34,858 bases of DNA, taken from contig MU400825.1 of NCBI GenBank assembly GCA_022578965.1, positions 1 through 34,858 on the forward strand. The letters are read 5' to 3'. Shown here in pieces: positions 12,550-23,431 of this stretch. The first letter of the stretch is position 1. Every line of letters starts with the position of its first letter. This stretch comes from Xylaria sp. FL1777. Its lineage: Eukaryota > Ascomycota > Sordariomycetes > Xylariales > Xylariaceae. The notes under the pieces are model-generated. The model had not been told where the DNA came from and ran no database searches. It saw only the letters and a program-made list of their open reading frames with translations. The translations under genes and the position numbers were made by a program.

Positions 12550-13480
12550 TAATATTAAAAATGCTAAATATTAAAAGTTTTAAACTTACTGCTTTAAAGC
12601 TTTATAATAAATCTATAAATATAAAAGCTTTTTTAATTTATGCTAAACTTTATTTAAAATAGCACTTTATTATTATTACAAAAAAAAACTAAAAAGTAAT
12701 AATTACTTTATAATTCTTATTAAAAAAAGTATTAAAATAGTTTTAACTTATTTTAAAGGATTTTTTAAAAGCTAACAAATTAACTAACTTTAAGCTAAAA
12801 ACAAAAAAGATTTTTAAGAACTACGTTAAATTTAAAAATTAAATAAAAGCACTATTTAAAAATACTTAAAAAGCAAAATATACTAAAAAAGCACTTTACT
12901 GCTTAAAACAAATAAAAGCAGCAATAAATTATGCTATAAAATTTAAACGATTAGCAGTAATCTTAAGATTACTTAAGCTTGCATTGTTTTACTTATTTTA
13001 TAGTAAACTTAAAACCTAAGTTTAAAACAAACTATATAAAATAAATAAATTAGCGAAAATTAATACGTATATTAATATAGCTATTATAATTAATTAACGA
13101 TTATTTAACTAGTACTTTAAAACTAAAAAAACTAAAAAAAACAAAAAAAAAAATACTTAAAAGAGTATTAAACAAAAATTTAAACAAATTAGTAAAGTTT
13201 AAAAATAACAACCTTAAAATATATTTAAAGTTAAATATTATAACTGTAAAAAGAAAAAATACTTTTAAAAATAATGCTAATTTAAAAAAAAGAACAGAAA
13301 AAAAAGCTATAAAAAAAGAAAGATTTTTTAGCTTAAAAAAAAAGTACAAGTTATAAAAGTTTAAAATAACAAAAAACAATAAAGCAACTTAAAAAATACG
13401 TTTTTAAAGCAAAAGTACAAAATTATTGTTTTAAGTTAAAACAAAAGTGCTATATTAAACAAATTTAAATGCTTTATTTA
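12550..13480 (+). pseudogene. gag: gag (capsid) relic of the chromovirus
   Basis: This encoded the structural capsid protein of the retrotransposon particle. In the plus-strand frame with codons at multiples of 3, the stretch around 12925-13125 has the pattern of a retrotransposon capsid domain: a YA-x2-F-like segment, a segment resembling F-x-x-L, and a final motif reading I-N-stop-R-L-F-N, close to the I-D-x-R-L-x-x-R that ends this domain in the family. Stops replace Gln/Trp/Arg codons. The following 13130-13480 is extremely Lys-rich in this frame, as gag tails often are. The frame differs from pol, as is usual in Gypsy elements. A 92-codon minus-strand open frame across 13101-13379 is only its A-rich shadow. 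Confidence 0.6.
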
Positions 13481-14499
13481 TATAAGTTAAAATAAATAAG
13501 CATGCAAATATTATTTAAAAGCTTTGCAATTATTAAAACAAATTGCAAAAAAATATATTTGCTATATAAACAATTAAAGTTATTTAATATATAACTTAAA
13601 AAAATAGTTTAACTAAAAGTAGCAAATAATAAAAAATAATAAATTAATATAGCTAGCAAACTTATAAAACTACAAAAACTTTAAACTATTAAAGCTTAAA
13701 ATATAGCTTAAAAGAAAGTTTTATTTAAAAGAACAAAACTATAACTATAAATAGTGTAGTTATTAAACTAACTACAAATTACTAAAGCATTTAGTTGCTA
13801 AATAAACTTAAAAAAATAAAACTTATAAAACTTTAAAATAAAAACAAATAAAACTAAAAGCTATAAAAAACACTACAAAAAAAAAATTAATAAAAATAAA
13901 CGAAGTATTTTTATAGCTTAAACTGCTTTAAATGCAATAAAACAAAAAAGCACTAATAGTTAGCATAAAAACTAATATGTTTTAAAAACTAAAGCTAGCA
14001 ATTTAACTAATTGCTAAAAATTATTACTATAATAAAACTATAATAAAAAACAATAATAATATTTTATAACTAAAAAATTTAAAACATAATAAAGTATTAT
14101 AAAATTATTATGTAGTATACTATTACTACTAATATTTATTTAATAAACTAAAAAATAATTAGTTTTTTAAACAAATTGCAAAAATAAAAATATAGAATCT
14201 TTATAAATTAAAGTAGTTAATTATAACTATAGTTTACTATAAAAATTTATAAAGATTTGCAACATTTAAAGAAGATTTTAATTGCTTTTATAACTTTACT
14301 TTAAAAAAATATAAAAATAATTGCTATAAATATTATTAGCTAATTAAAGCATAATTGTATTAAGAAATAGTTGCTAAAAGTAAAAAAGCTTAAAAACTAT
14401 AATTTAAAGCCTAACTAAAAGTAAAAACAAAACAAAGTATAATAACGTTTAAAGTACTAAATAAAACAAATATTTAAATATTTTACGAAAGAAAATCAA
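13481..14499 (+). other. gag-pol junction region of the chromovirus
   Basis: A zinc knuckle would be expected at the end of gag. The only candidate, Cys-Phe-Lys-Cys at 13924-13935 followed by His at 13951, has one residue too many before His, lacks the last Cys, and is not in the capsid frame. I therefore do not call it. Otherwise the sequence is A-rich, continuing the composition of the element's sense strand, and is intermediate between gag and the protease motif at 14639. Confidence 0.45.
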
Positions 14500-15889
14500 A
14501 AAACAAAATAAGCTTTTGCTAAATAAGCAGCAAATAGCTAAAAAAACTAAGGCTTTACATAAAGTTTAATATAATAACTAAAGAAATTAATTCGAAGTTA
14601 AACTTATATATTAAGAAAAAAAATATAATACTTTAATTAACTTAAAAGTATAAGCTAACATAATTTTACCTAAAGTAGCAAAACAAAATAAAATTCCTTA
14701 AAAATATAAATAAAAATCTTAAAAAATTAAAGAATTTAATAGAAGTACTTTTAGCTATAATAACAATTATATACTTAAAAAAACTAAACCTTTTAATATA
14801 TTTATACAAAAATATAAAAAGCAAATTATATTAAATATTGCTAATATATTTAATTATAATATTATTTTAGAAATATTATAGCTAAAAACTAACAATTTTT
14901 TAATTCGATAAAAAGCAAAAACTATTAAGTAAAAAAGCAAAAAATAAAGCAAAAAAATTAAAAGAATTATAAAAGAAATCTTAAACAAAATACTAAAAGT
15001 ATATTATAAATTTTACAAACTATTTAAAGAAAGAAAAAAAAAAGAACTTTTTAAATATAGCTTATAAAACTACTATATTCTTATTAAGGAAAAATGTTAA
15101 CTAAAGCTTTATTAAGTATACTACATAAGCTTAAACAAAACAAACGCTTTATAAAAGTACATTCAAAAAAATCTAGCAAAAAAATTCCTAAAAAAATCTT
15201 AGTTATTTATTAAATATTTTATAGTACTAATACTTAAAATAAAAAATAAAAAACAACTAATTAATAAAAAAAGAAAACTAATATAGCAAATAATAGTTAA
15301 CTATTAACTATTAAACGTAATTACTATTGCAAATAAATACCTTTTTACTTTACTAGTAACTATAAAAAAAAACATTAGTTAAGCAAAGTAATTTATAGCA
15401 GTTAATATTTTAAATAAATACTATGCTATTAAAATAGCTAAAGGAAAAAAATGAAAAATAGCTATACAAACAGTATATAAACTATATAAATATACAGTTA
15501 TGCTATAAAAACTATAAAACGCACTAGCTAGCTTTTAATATATAATAATGACGATTTTACAAAAGTTTTTAAACAAGTTTGTATTTATTTACTTAAATAA
15601 TATCTTGATTTATTTTAAAACATTAAAAAAACACAAAAAATATATAATTTAAGTATTAAAAACACTTAAATAAGCAAAATTACAACTTAACACAAAAAAG
15701 TATATATAGCACACATAAAAAATTAACTTTTTAGGATTTATAATTACCTTAAAACAAATATAGATTTAATAGTTAAAAATTAATATAGTACAAAACTAGA
15801 AAATATTTAATTTAGCTACTATTATAAACATATAACAAGCATTAAGATTTTTAAACTATGTTTAAATGTTAATTTAAGACTTTAAAAAA

Positions 15890-16111
15890 ATGGCGTTTTA
15901 TTTTATAAAGTACACAAAGAAAAAATACAAAGGAAAGTTTTTCTTAATTTCGAAAAAAGCCCAAAAAGCTTTTAAAGAACTAAAACTAAGAGTTACTTTT
16001 AACTTTATAATTAAATTACCTAATCTACAAAAAAAAAAAAAGCTAAAAATAAATGCTTTAAATAGTATAATTACAAAAGTTTTAAAACAACTAAAAAACA
16101 ATAAAAAATAG
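15890..16111 (+). pseudogene. Longest undamaged stretch of pol (RT-RNase H connection)
   Basis: This 73-codon open stretch starts at an ATG that is internal to pol and lies in the pol frame. It covers the end of the RT thumb/connection and the start of RNase H, including the family pattern A-F-x-E-L-K (here A-F-K-E-L-K). It is not a gene of its own. It stays open because no Trp or CAA codon in it was hit, and upstream and downstream pol codons continue in the same frame through stops. The minus-strand open frame over the same bases is a shadow. Confidence 0.85.
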
Positions 16112-16639
16112 CACTTAGTAGTTTATTACTTTAAAGCACTATAAAATGTAGCACTATAATATCTTATATATAACAAAGAACTGCTTGCAATTATTACAGC
16201 ACTTAAAAAATAAGAACTATTTTTTATAAAAACTATAGAACTAATTAAGATTTATTTAGATTATTAAAATTTAACAAAATTTATAACTATACAAAAAATT
16301 ACCAAAAAACATAAAAATTAAATGGTTTTTTTTTTTAAGTTTAACTTTAAAATATGCTATATTAAAAGAAAAGAAAATATTTAAGCAAACATACTTAGCT
16401 AACAAAGTTAAAAAGGATTTAAAGTTCCAAAAAAAAACATTTAAATATTATATTTCCAAAAAAATAAAAGCTTAAAAGTTAAAGTTATATTTAAGAACTT
16501 TATAAATATATAGCTACAATAAGCTTATAACTTAAAAAAATTAGCATAATTACAAAAGCATAAAAAATTAAAGAATAATAAGCTAATATATAAACATAAG
16601 GTTTATTTACTAAAATCTTTATAAAACAAGTTTATTAAA

Positions 16640-17260
16640 AAGTTTTATAAATACTTATTATATAAACATTAAAAAGCAATAAAAACAGTTAAACAACTAT
16701 AAGAAAAATACAATTTTTTAGAATTATAAAACATAGTTAAGTTCATTATAAAAAAATGCAATATTTATAATAAAGCTAAAGTAGCTTAATATAAGCTTTA
16801 TAAACTACTATAACTAATATAAATACTTAAATAAGCATAGCATACTATTGCTTAAAATTTTATTATAGTATTATTTTTATTAACTAATTTAATTATAAAA
16901 ATATAATATAATAAAATATAAGTTATTATTAATAAACTTACTAAGTATGCTTACTTTTTACTATTTAAAAAAAATGTAATAACTAAACAATTTATATACG
17001 CTTTTATACGCTAATACTTAAATAAATATAAACTACTAAAAAGAATTATTTTTAACTAAAATAAACTGTTTATTTTTAAGTTTAAAACTAGTTTTTTTAA
17101 ACTTATTAGTATTAAACTAAAGTTTTTAACTGCTTACTATTTATAAACTAACAAACAAACAAAAAAACTAAACTAAATATTAAAACAATACTTATAAAAT
17201 TACGTTAATTACTAATAAAACAATTAAGTAAAACTATTACTAATAGCACAGATTTTATAT
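16640..17260 (+). other. Integrase zinc-binding and catalytic core within pol
   Basis: The zinc-binding region ends with K-K-C-N-I-Y at about 16751-16768, where the second Cys is now Tyr (TGT to TAT). The core shows the expected Gypsy landmarks: W-D-F-I (Trp now stop, Asp now Asn) at 16853-16864, L-T-K-Y-A-Y-F-L at about 16937-16960, F-D-R-N (F-N-stop-N) at 17051-17062, and T-N-G-Q-T-E-R-L (T-N-K-Q-T-K-K-L) at 17147-17170. These motifs fix the orientation and frame of pol beyond doubt. Confidence 0.9.
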
Positions 17261-17785
17261 AATACATTAATAAACAAAAATATAAACATATTTTTGCATA
17301 AAGCTATTTATAAATAACAAGCAATTATTAAAAAACAAAAGAAAAAATTAACAAAAGCACTTGCTATTTTAATTATAGCACCTTAAGCAAGAACTATTGC
17401 AACAAAAATCAAAATGCTATAAGCTAAACTATAATTACGCTTTTAATTCTTATAATAACAAATATTAGTATACTACAACAAAAAACAAACTAAAAAATTA
17501 ACCTTTAAGAAAAAAAATAAGGTTTACTTGTTATAATAAAAACAAAATGCAAATACTAACATTTTTTAAATTAAAACAAAACAACTAAACAACAAATTAA
17601 AATTTAAAAAACTTAGTTCTTTTAAAATTAAAGAAGTCATTTTACTTACTAATTATAAACTATTATTACTAAAGAATATATAAATTTACTTCGTTTTTTA
17701 TATTTTTTTACTAAAACTAGCACTTATTAAAATACCTATTAAAATATAACTAAAAATAAAAACAAATTAAAACGTTTATAAAGTT

Positions 17786-17935
17786 AAAAATATATTAAAT
17801 TTTTATTAAAACAACAATAATATTAAGTATTTCGTTAAATAAAGAAAATATTTATACGCTAATAATACTTAAAAACCTAAAAAACACTTAAAAACTGCTA
17901 AAATAATTATAAAACAGTTTTATTATTAATACTTT
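17786..17935 (+). other. Chromodomain at the integrase C-terminus
   Basis: In the pol frame the sequence reads K-Y-F-V-K-stop-R-K-Y, then N-N-T-stop-K-P-K-K-H-L. With Trp restored at the two stops and Glu at the Lys positions, this fits the chromodomain pattern Y-x-V-K-W-x-G-Y ... N-T-W-E-P-x-x-H-L. Chromodomains on chromovirus integrases bind methylated histone H3 and steer insertion into heterochromatin (established for the family). This fits the element's location in a repeat-only block. Confidence 0.85.
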
Positions 17936-18009
17936 AACCGGCTAAAGTTAAAAAAAAAGGATTAACTTTAAACAAAGCGTTTAATACGTTTTAATTAAAC
18001 TTTAAAAAA

Positions 18010-18480
18010 ACAACTAATAATAGCTATATAGCTTTAGCACGCTATTTTTGTTTTTTAGCTATATAACGCTCTTTTGCTTTAATTTGCTTAAGCTTTTTTA
18101 AACTACTTAAACTATAAGCTATAGCAGTAGCTATTTTCTTTTGCTACAATTTTTTTTGTTGCTTAAAACAGCAAATTTTTGCACTTATTTTTTTGTGCTT
18201 TTTTATTAACGTATTTAATTTATTCTTTAGCTTCTCGTGCTAAAAAGTAAGCTACTGCATTTGCTTTAGAAATAAACTTCTAGCGTTACAATTTGCTTGT
18301 TTAGCTATAACACATTTAACACATTAATTAAAGTTAGATTTTAACATTAAACATTTTGTGCTACAACAATTGCAGCAAAAACATAAAGCTATTTTAATTA
18401 GTTTTGATTTAATAAAGAAAAGCAAAGCAAAGTTTTAACAAGCCTTTTATTTAGAACGCAACAAGCAAGGTTTTTTAAAA
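18010..18480 (-). pseudogene. Antisense Cys-rich coiled-coil reading frame between pol and the 3' LTR
   Basis: On the minus strand, one frame running from about 18480 to 18015 gives a Cys-rich segment (several Cys codons between 18383 and 18346). It is followed by C-x2-C-x7-C at 18323, 18314 and 18290, and then by a Lys/Gln/Leu-rich heptad-like stretch. This arrangement resembles many uncharacterised fungal proteins with a CxxC cluster before a coiled coil. About eight in-frame stops all fit former Gln/Trp/Arg codons. It lies tail to tail with pol and inside the element. The stop count alone does not prove coding, so the call rests on Cys spacing and architecture. It could be an accessory antisense ORF of the element or a captured host gene. 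Confidence 0.4.
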
Positions 18481-18578
18481 ACCTTACTAAACATAATAAG
18501 CACAAAAAACAAAAAAAAAGAAATAAAAGAAAAAAACTTACAAAAAAGAAAACATAAAATTGTTAAAACAACAATTAC

Positions 18579-18591
18579 AAAAAAAAGAAAA
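18579..18591 (+). other. Polypurine tract before the 3' LTR
   Basis: This 13-bp purine run (eight A, G, four A) ends three bases before the 3' LTR. It is in the position where plus-strand DNA synthesis is primed in LTR retrotransposons. G-to-A mutation has probably removed further guanines. Confidence 0.65.
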
Positions 18592-18594
18592 TAA

Positions 18595-19114
18595 TATTAC
18601 AAAATAAGCTAACTAGGCTAGTTAAAAAGCCATGTATAAAAAAAGCATACGCAAAAAAAGTTCTATTTGCTAAAAAAATATATATTTAAACTACTATAAG
18701 AGTTTAATGCATAAACTTAACAAACTTAAGCGTTAAGTTTATTAAGCTTTAAACTTAATAAACTTAAGCATTAAGTTTATTAAGCTTTAAACTTAAAACA
18801 ATATAACATTAAGTCCATTAAAAAAAGCAATATTTATAAATTACTACTACTGTTTCCTTTGTTTATATAATTATATACTTCTTGTATTTAGTTACTTACT
18901 TAGTTCTAGCTTTTTAGCTATTAATTTCTTTTTATAACTACTAAGCACTAATATATTTATTACTTTTAAATCCCTTAAAACTTTTATTAATGCTTAGTAG
19001 TAAAAGTACCTTAAAAACTTCCTTAACGAACTACTGCTAAAAATCCTATTATTACTTGCAAATCAAGACCCTAAGAGCAAACCTATTATATTAATGTATA
19101 ACAGGTTTGTTATA
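18595..19114 (+). repeat. 3' LTR of chromovirus (520 bp)
   Basis: It starts TATTACAAAATAAGC, where the 5' LTR has TGTTATAAAATGGGC, and ends GTTTGTTATA. The differences from the 5' LTR are transitions. The left part is more eroded than in the 5' LTR, with G to A dominating, whereas the right part is better preserved (CCC, CCTT, GACCC words at about 18970-19080). The first TG is now TA. Confidence 0.92.
18722..18797 (+). repeat. Two tandem 38-bp palindromic units in the 3' LTR
   Basis: These are the counterpart of 11500-11575. The unit starts AAACTTAAGCGTTAAGTTT and repeats at 18760, with gcg changed to gca. The inverted arms AAACTTAA/TTAAGTTT are intact here, whereas the 5' LTR retains ACTCGA forms, so the ancestral unit was probably richer in C and G. 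Confidence 0.7.
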
Positions 19115-19119
19115 CTTAT
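19115..19119 (+). repeat. Target-site duplication, right (cttat)
   Basis: This is identical to 11368-11372 and directly follows the 3' LTR. It is followed at 19120 by gcatttaagc, which continues the interrupted 304-bp repeat. Confidence 0.9.
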
Positions 19120-19351
19120 GCATTTAAGCAATTAAGCTATATATAAATTAAGAAATTAAACAATTAATTAAAGGGCTATTTAATAATATAAATAAAGCAA
19201 CTATAGCTAATTTTTATCTTATTATGCATTATAGTTAAATTTATACTTTAAAATTTAGCGCAATATTTATACTTTTATTTTTACTATATAATTTAGCCTA
19301 AACTTACTTTAATTAGCTAGTTAGCTTATTTAGCTACTTTACTTTACTTTA
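19120..19351 (+). repeat. 304-bp repeat, copy A, right fragment
   Basis: This is the remaining 232 bp of the interrupted repeat, ending CTTTACTTTA. The end is the inverse complement of the repeat start, allowing G/A exchange (TAAAGTAAAG against TAAAATAAAG). Downstream, copy A does not share the 459 bp that follow copies B and C. Confidence 0.85.
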
Positions 19352-20139
19352 TTATACTTTAAAACTATTATAATAAAAGTTTTACTAAAGCAATATAAAA
19401 CTAAATATTAAGAAATATATATAAAGCTATGCAATTTGTTTTAAAACTAAAGCAAAATACTACTAAAAATATAGTAAACTTAACGCTTTGCTAATATTTA
19501 ATAAACTTATATAAAAGCTATTTATAAACTTTATTATAAGTTTACTAAAAACTTTTTATAAAAAAAAACTAGTTAATATTATTTTTATTATTATAAATAA
19601 ATTTATTAAGCTTATATATTTATTTTTAGTTAATATTATTATAACTTTAGTTAAGCTAGCAGTTTTATTTTATTATAAAATTAAATATATTTATAGTAGC
19701 TTAAAAAGCATTGTTTTTAATAAAAGCTTTGTTTTTATTAGCTAATTTTAGTTTAATTTATATTATTACTTAAAAGTTAAGCAAAAGCTTTTAATAACAT
19801 TTTACTTTAAAATTAATAAACAAATAAAACAAATAAACTAAGTAATTAAAAGTTATTTTAAATGCTTTATAAATAGTAAATAAACTAATTAGCTTTAATT
19901 TTTACTTTAAGCTTTTTTTGTTATAAATTTTACTATTAATTTTATAATTAAACGATTATTTTTTAAAGCTTTATATAATTATATGCTAAAATTTTGTTTG
20001 TTTATTAAAAATAACTTTATATTAAAAAAGATTTTAGCTATATAAAAATGTTTTAATAAATTATAAACTATTAAAAACAAAATAATAAAGCAATAATAAA
20101 TTATAATTAATAAATATATATATTATATTACTTAGGACT
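19352..20139. other. AT-rich stretch, no gene seen
   Basis: This is highly eroded sequence of A/T runs with gct and gca words. I see no reading frame that stands out, no repeat of the other families, and no RNA gene. Confidence 0.5.
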
Positions 20140-22020
20140 AATAGCTTTAAAAAGCTATACTAAAAGCTATTTAATTTTACACGTAAGTAAAAACTGTGCT
20201 AAAGCTAAATAAAAACATTTTTGCTAACTGCTTGCTATTATAACTTATACCCTTTTTATAGCTAATTGCATAAGCGCTACTATTTAAAAATTGCGTTATT
20301 TGATTTTTATTTAATATTGCTGCTTTTGCTACTTGCGTTTTTATTTGTTATATAAGCATAGCTTTTTATTGCTTAAACTACTTATTAACAGTTCTTAAAC
20401 GGGTTTTTTTTAGGTTAGTTTTAAAGCTTTAGCATATTAGCAATAGTTTATAATTCTGTTTTTTGTGCGGTTACTAGCGCAGTTTTTCCTAGTAAGTAAC
20501 CTTTTAAGCAAATAGTATTTTTGCTTATTAAATTGTTAGCTTTTTATTTACGTAGCGTTTTTATAGCAGTAATAGTATATAGTTAGCTTTAAGTTAGCTT
20601 TATTGCAAACTATATAAAGCAGTAAATAAAGGTGTTTTTAGCTAGCTTATGTGCTTAAATAGCTTTTAAGCATTTTACTGCTTAAGCTAAATAATTGCTT
20701 TAATAAAAAAAGCACATAGCTGCTTTTTTTTTAGTTTATATAAAGCATAAGTTCGCTTTATTTTTAGTATGTTTTAAAGATTTATATTAGCTACATTTCT
20801 GCTTATTTTTATATATATTAGCTTAGTAGCTTTATTTTTAGCAGCTATAATATTAGATTGCTATTATATTTATAAAGTAAAAAGCTACTTAAAAATAGCA
20901 GTAGTTCTAAAAAAGTCCATTAGTATACGCTATGTTTATATTTTTTGTAGTTATAACTTTAATATATACTAAGTATGTTTTTTGTTTGCACTATAGTAAG
21001 CAAAATAAAAAAAACAGCTTTTTGATTTTTAGCTTTTAATTAGCTAGCTTAAGTTAAGCTAGCATTTTTTTCTTTTTTATTTTTAGTACTTGCTTAGTTA
21101 GCAAGCTTAAAACTACTAGCTAATATAATTAAAAATGCATTTTTGATTTTTTGCTAAACATTTAATAAGCTTATAATATATTTGCTAGCATTTAGGTTTA
21201 AATTTTCTGCTTGTTAAAAATAACCTTTTAGTTGTTATTTAGTAGTTTATATACTGCTTAAACTACGTTTGCTTTTATTATTTAGTTTAGCTTTTATATT
21301 ATAATTAATTTTGTTTTTACTTTAGCTTTATAGCTAACAAAAGTTATAATAATAGCTTAGTTAAAGTTTGTTGCTATAATAGCTTTAAAGTAAATTAATA
21401 AAGCAACACGTAAAAATTTTTTATTGTTATTTATTTGCAGTATATTTGCATAAAACACAAGCTACTAGCAAAAAAAGTTAGCAACTTTAGTTTGTTTACT
21501 TATGTAATCTTTAGATTGCTAAATTTGCGTATATAGCAATTTTACTTTTGTAGCAAGCTTTTTTTGCTTTATTAATAACGCTTATAATAGGTTTTAAACA
21601 GCACGTTTGCTGCTTTTATTACTGCTGTTTACTTATAGTTGCTTACTTATTTGCTAAAAGTAATACGCTTTTAATAACTTTTTAATAACTTAGCAAACGT
21701 TATAAATAATTTGCTTATTTAGGTTTTCTTTAAAAAAAATCTCAGCGTTTATTATTGCTTTATTTAGCTTATTTGCGTAGTACTGCAAGTTTAACGTTAA
21801 GCTTATTACTAATTATTGCTAGTTTAAGTTTGTATTATTAGCTAATTATAGCTAGTTTTATATCGAAAAAGTCGCGTTATAGTTCTTTGCTTTTTTTATT
21901 TTTACCTCTATTTTTTTTTAAGTTGTTACTTGTACAGGCTTGTTTTATATACAGCAGGTTTTCGTGAGTTTAGTTCTTAAGGCCGCGCAGGTGTTTTTGT
22001 AAATTTAACCAGTTGCAAAA
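20140..22020 (-). other. Less eroded island with coding-like minus-strand frame, unidentified
   Basis: This island keeps more G and C than its surroundings, including several CpG sites and a final patch at about 21905-22017 with words such as gtacaggc and ggccgcgcagg. On the minus strand, about 21650-21270 reads as a Lys/Gln/Leu-rich, coiled-coil-like frame with six or seven stops in about 110 codons. That is only slightly fewer than expected, so coding is uncertain. No transposase, RT or other family motif was recognised on either strand. It is probably a younger or less targeted insert, or a decayed single-copy gene beside the repeats. Confidence 0.3.
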
Positions 22021-23431
22021 AAAAGCAAAAAAGCCTTTTGATTTTAATATAAATAATTAATAAATATATAAAACATTATAATAATAAACATAAACTTATA
22101 ACTTTTAAAACTAGAGATTTAATAGCATTATTAATAAAAAATATTAAGTTTAAAAATAAAAAGTTAGCGCTTAAGTTTATTAAATCTTTCTAAATTTTTT
22201 TTATAGTTAGTTTATAAGCATATTATATTAATTTTTTAAAATAATATAGCTGCTTTTATTCCGTTTTTTTAATTTAGTTGCTTAAGCTTTAAAAAGCTAA
22301 ACATAAGTATAGTTTACTTATGTTAAACCTTAAAAATAAGTTAAAAAAATAAAAAGTTAAAAATATAATAAATAAAATAACTTATAATAAAAAAAAATAT
22401 TATTTTATTAAGTAAAAAAGCTAGCTAACTAAGTATAATTAATAAGTATTTACTATTAATATTATAGCTTTTAAAGCAATTAAAAACTTTAAAAAATGCT
22501 TAAGTTATAAAAAAAAAGCAAAGCTATTAAACTAATAAAATAATATTAATTTATTATTAATTTAGCTATAAATTAAAGCTTAATTGCATTATATATATTA
22601 ATTAATTATTTTTTTGTTTTTAATTATATAATAAGAATTATATTTATTGCTTTAGGTTTTAAAATATTTATGCTTTATTAATAAGCTATATATAAAAACG
22701 CTATAAACAAATTATAAAATCTTTATAAAAAAGCTTTAAAAACATTAATTATTAAACTCTTAAACATTTTTATATTAAAAAAGGCCTATTAAATACTTTT
22801 ATTTATGCTTATTAATAATAGTTAATATAGCTTTATGCATATTTTTTTTAAAAGAAATAAAGGTAGTTTTTTAAGCTGCATATTTATAGTTTAAAACTTG
22901 CACTTTAAATATAGTTAAACAAGCATACTACTAGCGTTAAAAATAGTTTTAATTTTATTAAAAAACTTTATAAAATTAGTTTAAATAAAGCTACTTATAG
23001 CGCTTATATAAAAAGGCTTAATAGCTTAATAAACTAAAGATTTATACTTTATTATTAAGTGCTTATATTTAGCATAATGTTTTTGCATTACTAATTATTA
23101 GCTAAACTTTATACAAAATAAAAATAAAATAACTTATTTTTATATTGCTAACTTTGCTAATTAATTAAAACTAAGCTTTATAAGTTAACAAAAAATGTAA
23201 AAATGCCTTTAAAAAGCAAAACTGCATAACTGCAAAGTTAACATAATAATTGTTCGAAATTTCTTAAATAATAGCGTAATTTTTATTTATAATAACTTTT
23301 TTATAGTTATTTTTTTAAAAAATAAAAAAAATAAATAAACTAGTTTAATAACTTTTAAATATATATTGCATTAAAATATAATATAGCAATTAGTTAACTT
23401 ATTAATAAAATTAATTTAAAATAAATATAAA
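22021..23431. other. AT-rich stretch, no assigned gene
   Basis: Composition drops sharply to A/T-rich right after the GC-richer patch at 22017. I find no clear frame, repeat or RNA gene here. The right part borders the end of the minus-strand relic described next. Confidence 0.45.

Larger units (their letters stand above)
14500..18030 (+). pseudogene. pol: pol relic: protease, RT, RNase H, integrase, chromodomain
   Basis: This once encoded the enzymes for polyprotein cleavage, reverse transcription and integration. All domains are in one frame (codon starts = 2 mod 3). Protease: D-S-G appears as N-L-K at 14639-14647, with the I-I-L-G-x-P-W-L-type motif at 14858-14884 (Gly to Glu, Trp to stop). 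RT: Y-L-D-D is Y-L-N-N at 15590-15601, followed by I-L-I-Y-x-K-T. RNase H: the K-E-L-L-A-I motif lies near 16180. Integrase: D to N at 16856, D to N at 17054 and E to K at 17162, with 35 residues between the last two (DD35E). Chromodomain: about 17786-17935. Every catalytic acid is lost through G-to-A change. Trp codons are stops throughout. The end is uncertain, because the true stop cannot be told from RIP stops. Confidence 0.92.
11373..19114 (+). mobile_element. Complete but inactivated Ty3/Gypsy chromovirus (7742 bp)
   Basis: The element has two 520-bp LTRs, a perfect 5-bp target duplication, a gag relic, and a pol relic in the order protease, RT, RNase H, integrase, chromodomain. This order and the C-terminal chromodomain place it in the chromovirus branch of Ty3/Gypsy. 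The LTRs and coding region differ from functional sequence essentially by G-to-A and C-to-T transitions. No frameshift is seen between the protease active site and the chromodomain (3.3 kb). The element interrupts a 304-bp repeat, so it is the younger of the two. All catalytic residues I can locate in pol are mutated, so it cannot be autonomous. Confidence 0.93.

Noticed and set aside
13101..13379. 92-codon minus-strand open frame, very Phe/Leu-rich
   Set aside because: It is the complement of the Lys-rich A tracts of the chromovirus gag relic. Stops are rare on this strand simply because the plus strand lacks T-rich words; the hydrophobic look is an artefact.
13924..13953. Possible gag zinc knuckle (Cys-Phe-Lys-Cys ... 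His)
   Set aside because: Spacing before His is five instead of four residues, the last Cys is missing, and the frame is not that of the capsid relic.
15898..16101. 67-codon minus-strand open frame
   Set aside because: It is a shadow of the undamaged pol stretch on the plus strand (15890-16111), whose family match decides the strand.
20140..22020. Fot1/pogo-type transposase on the minus strand
   Set aside because: I looked for the DDE-region landmarks of this family on the minus strand and found none.
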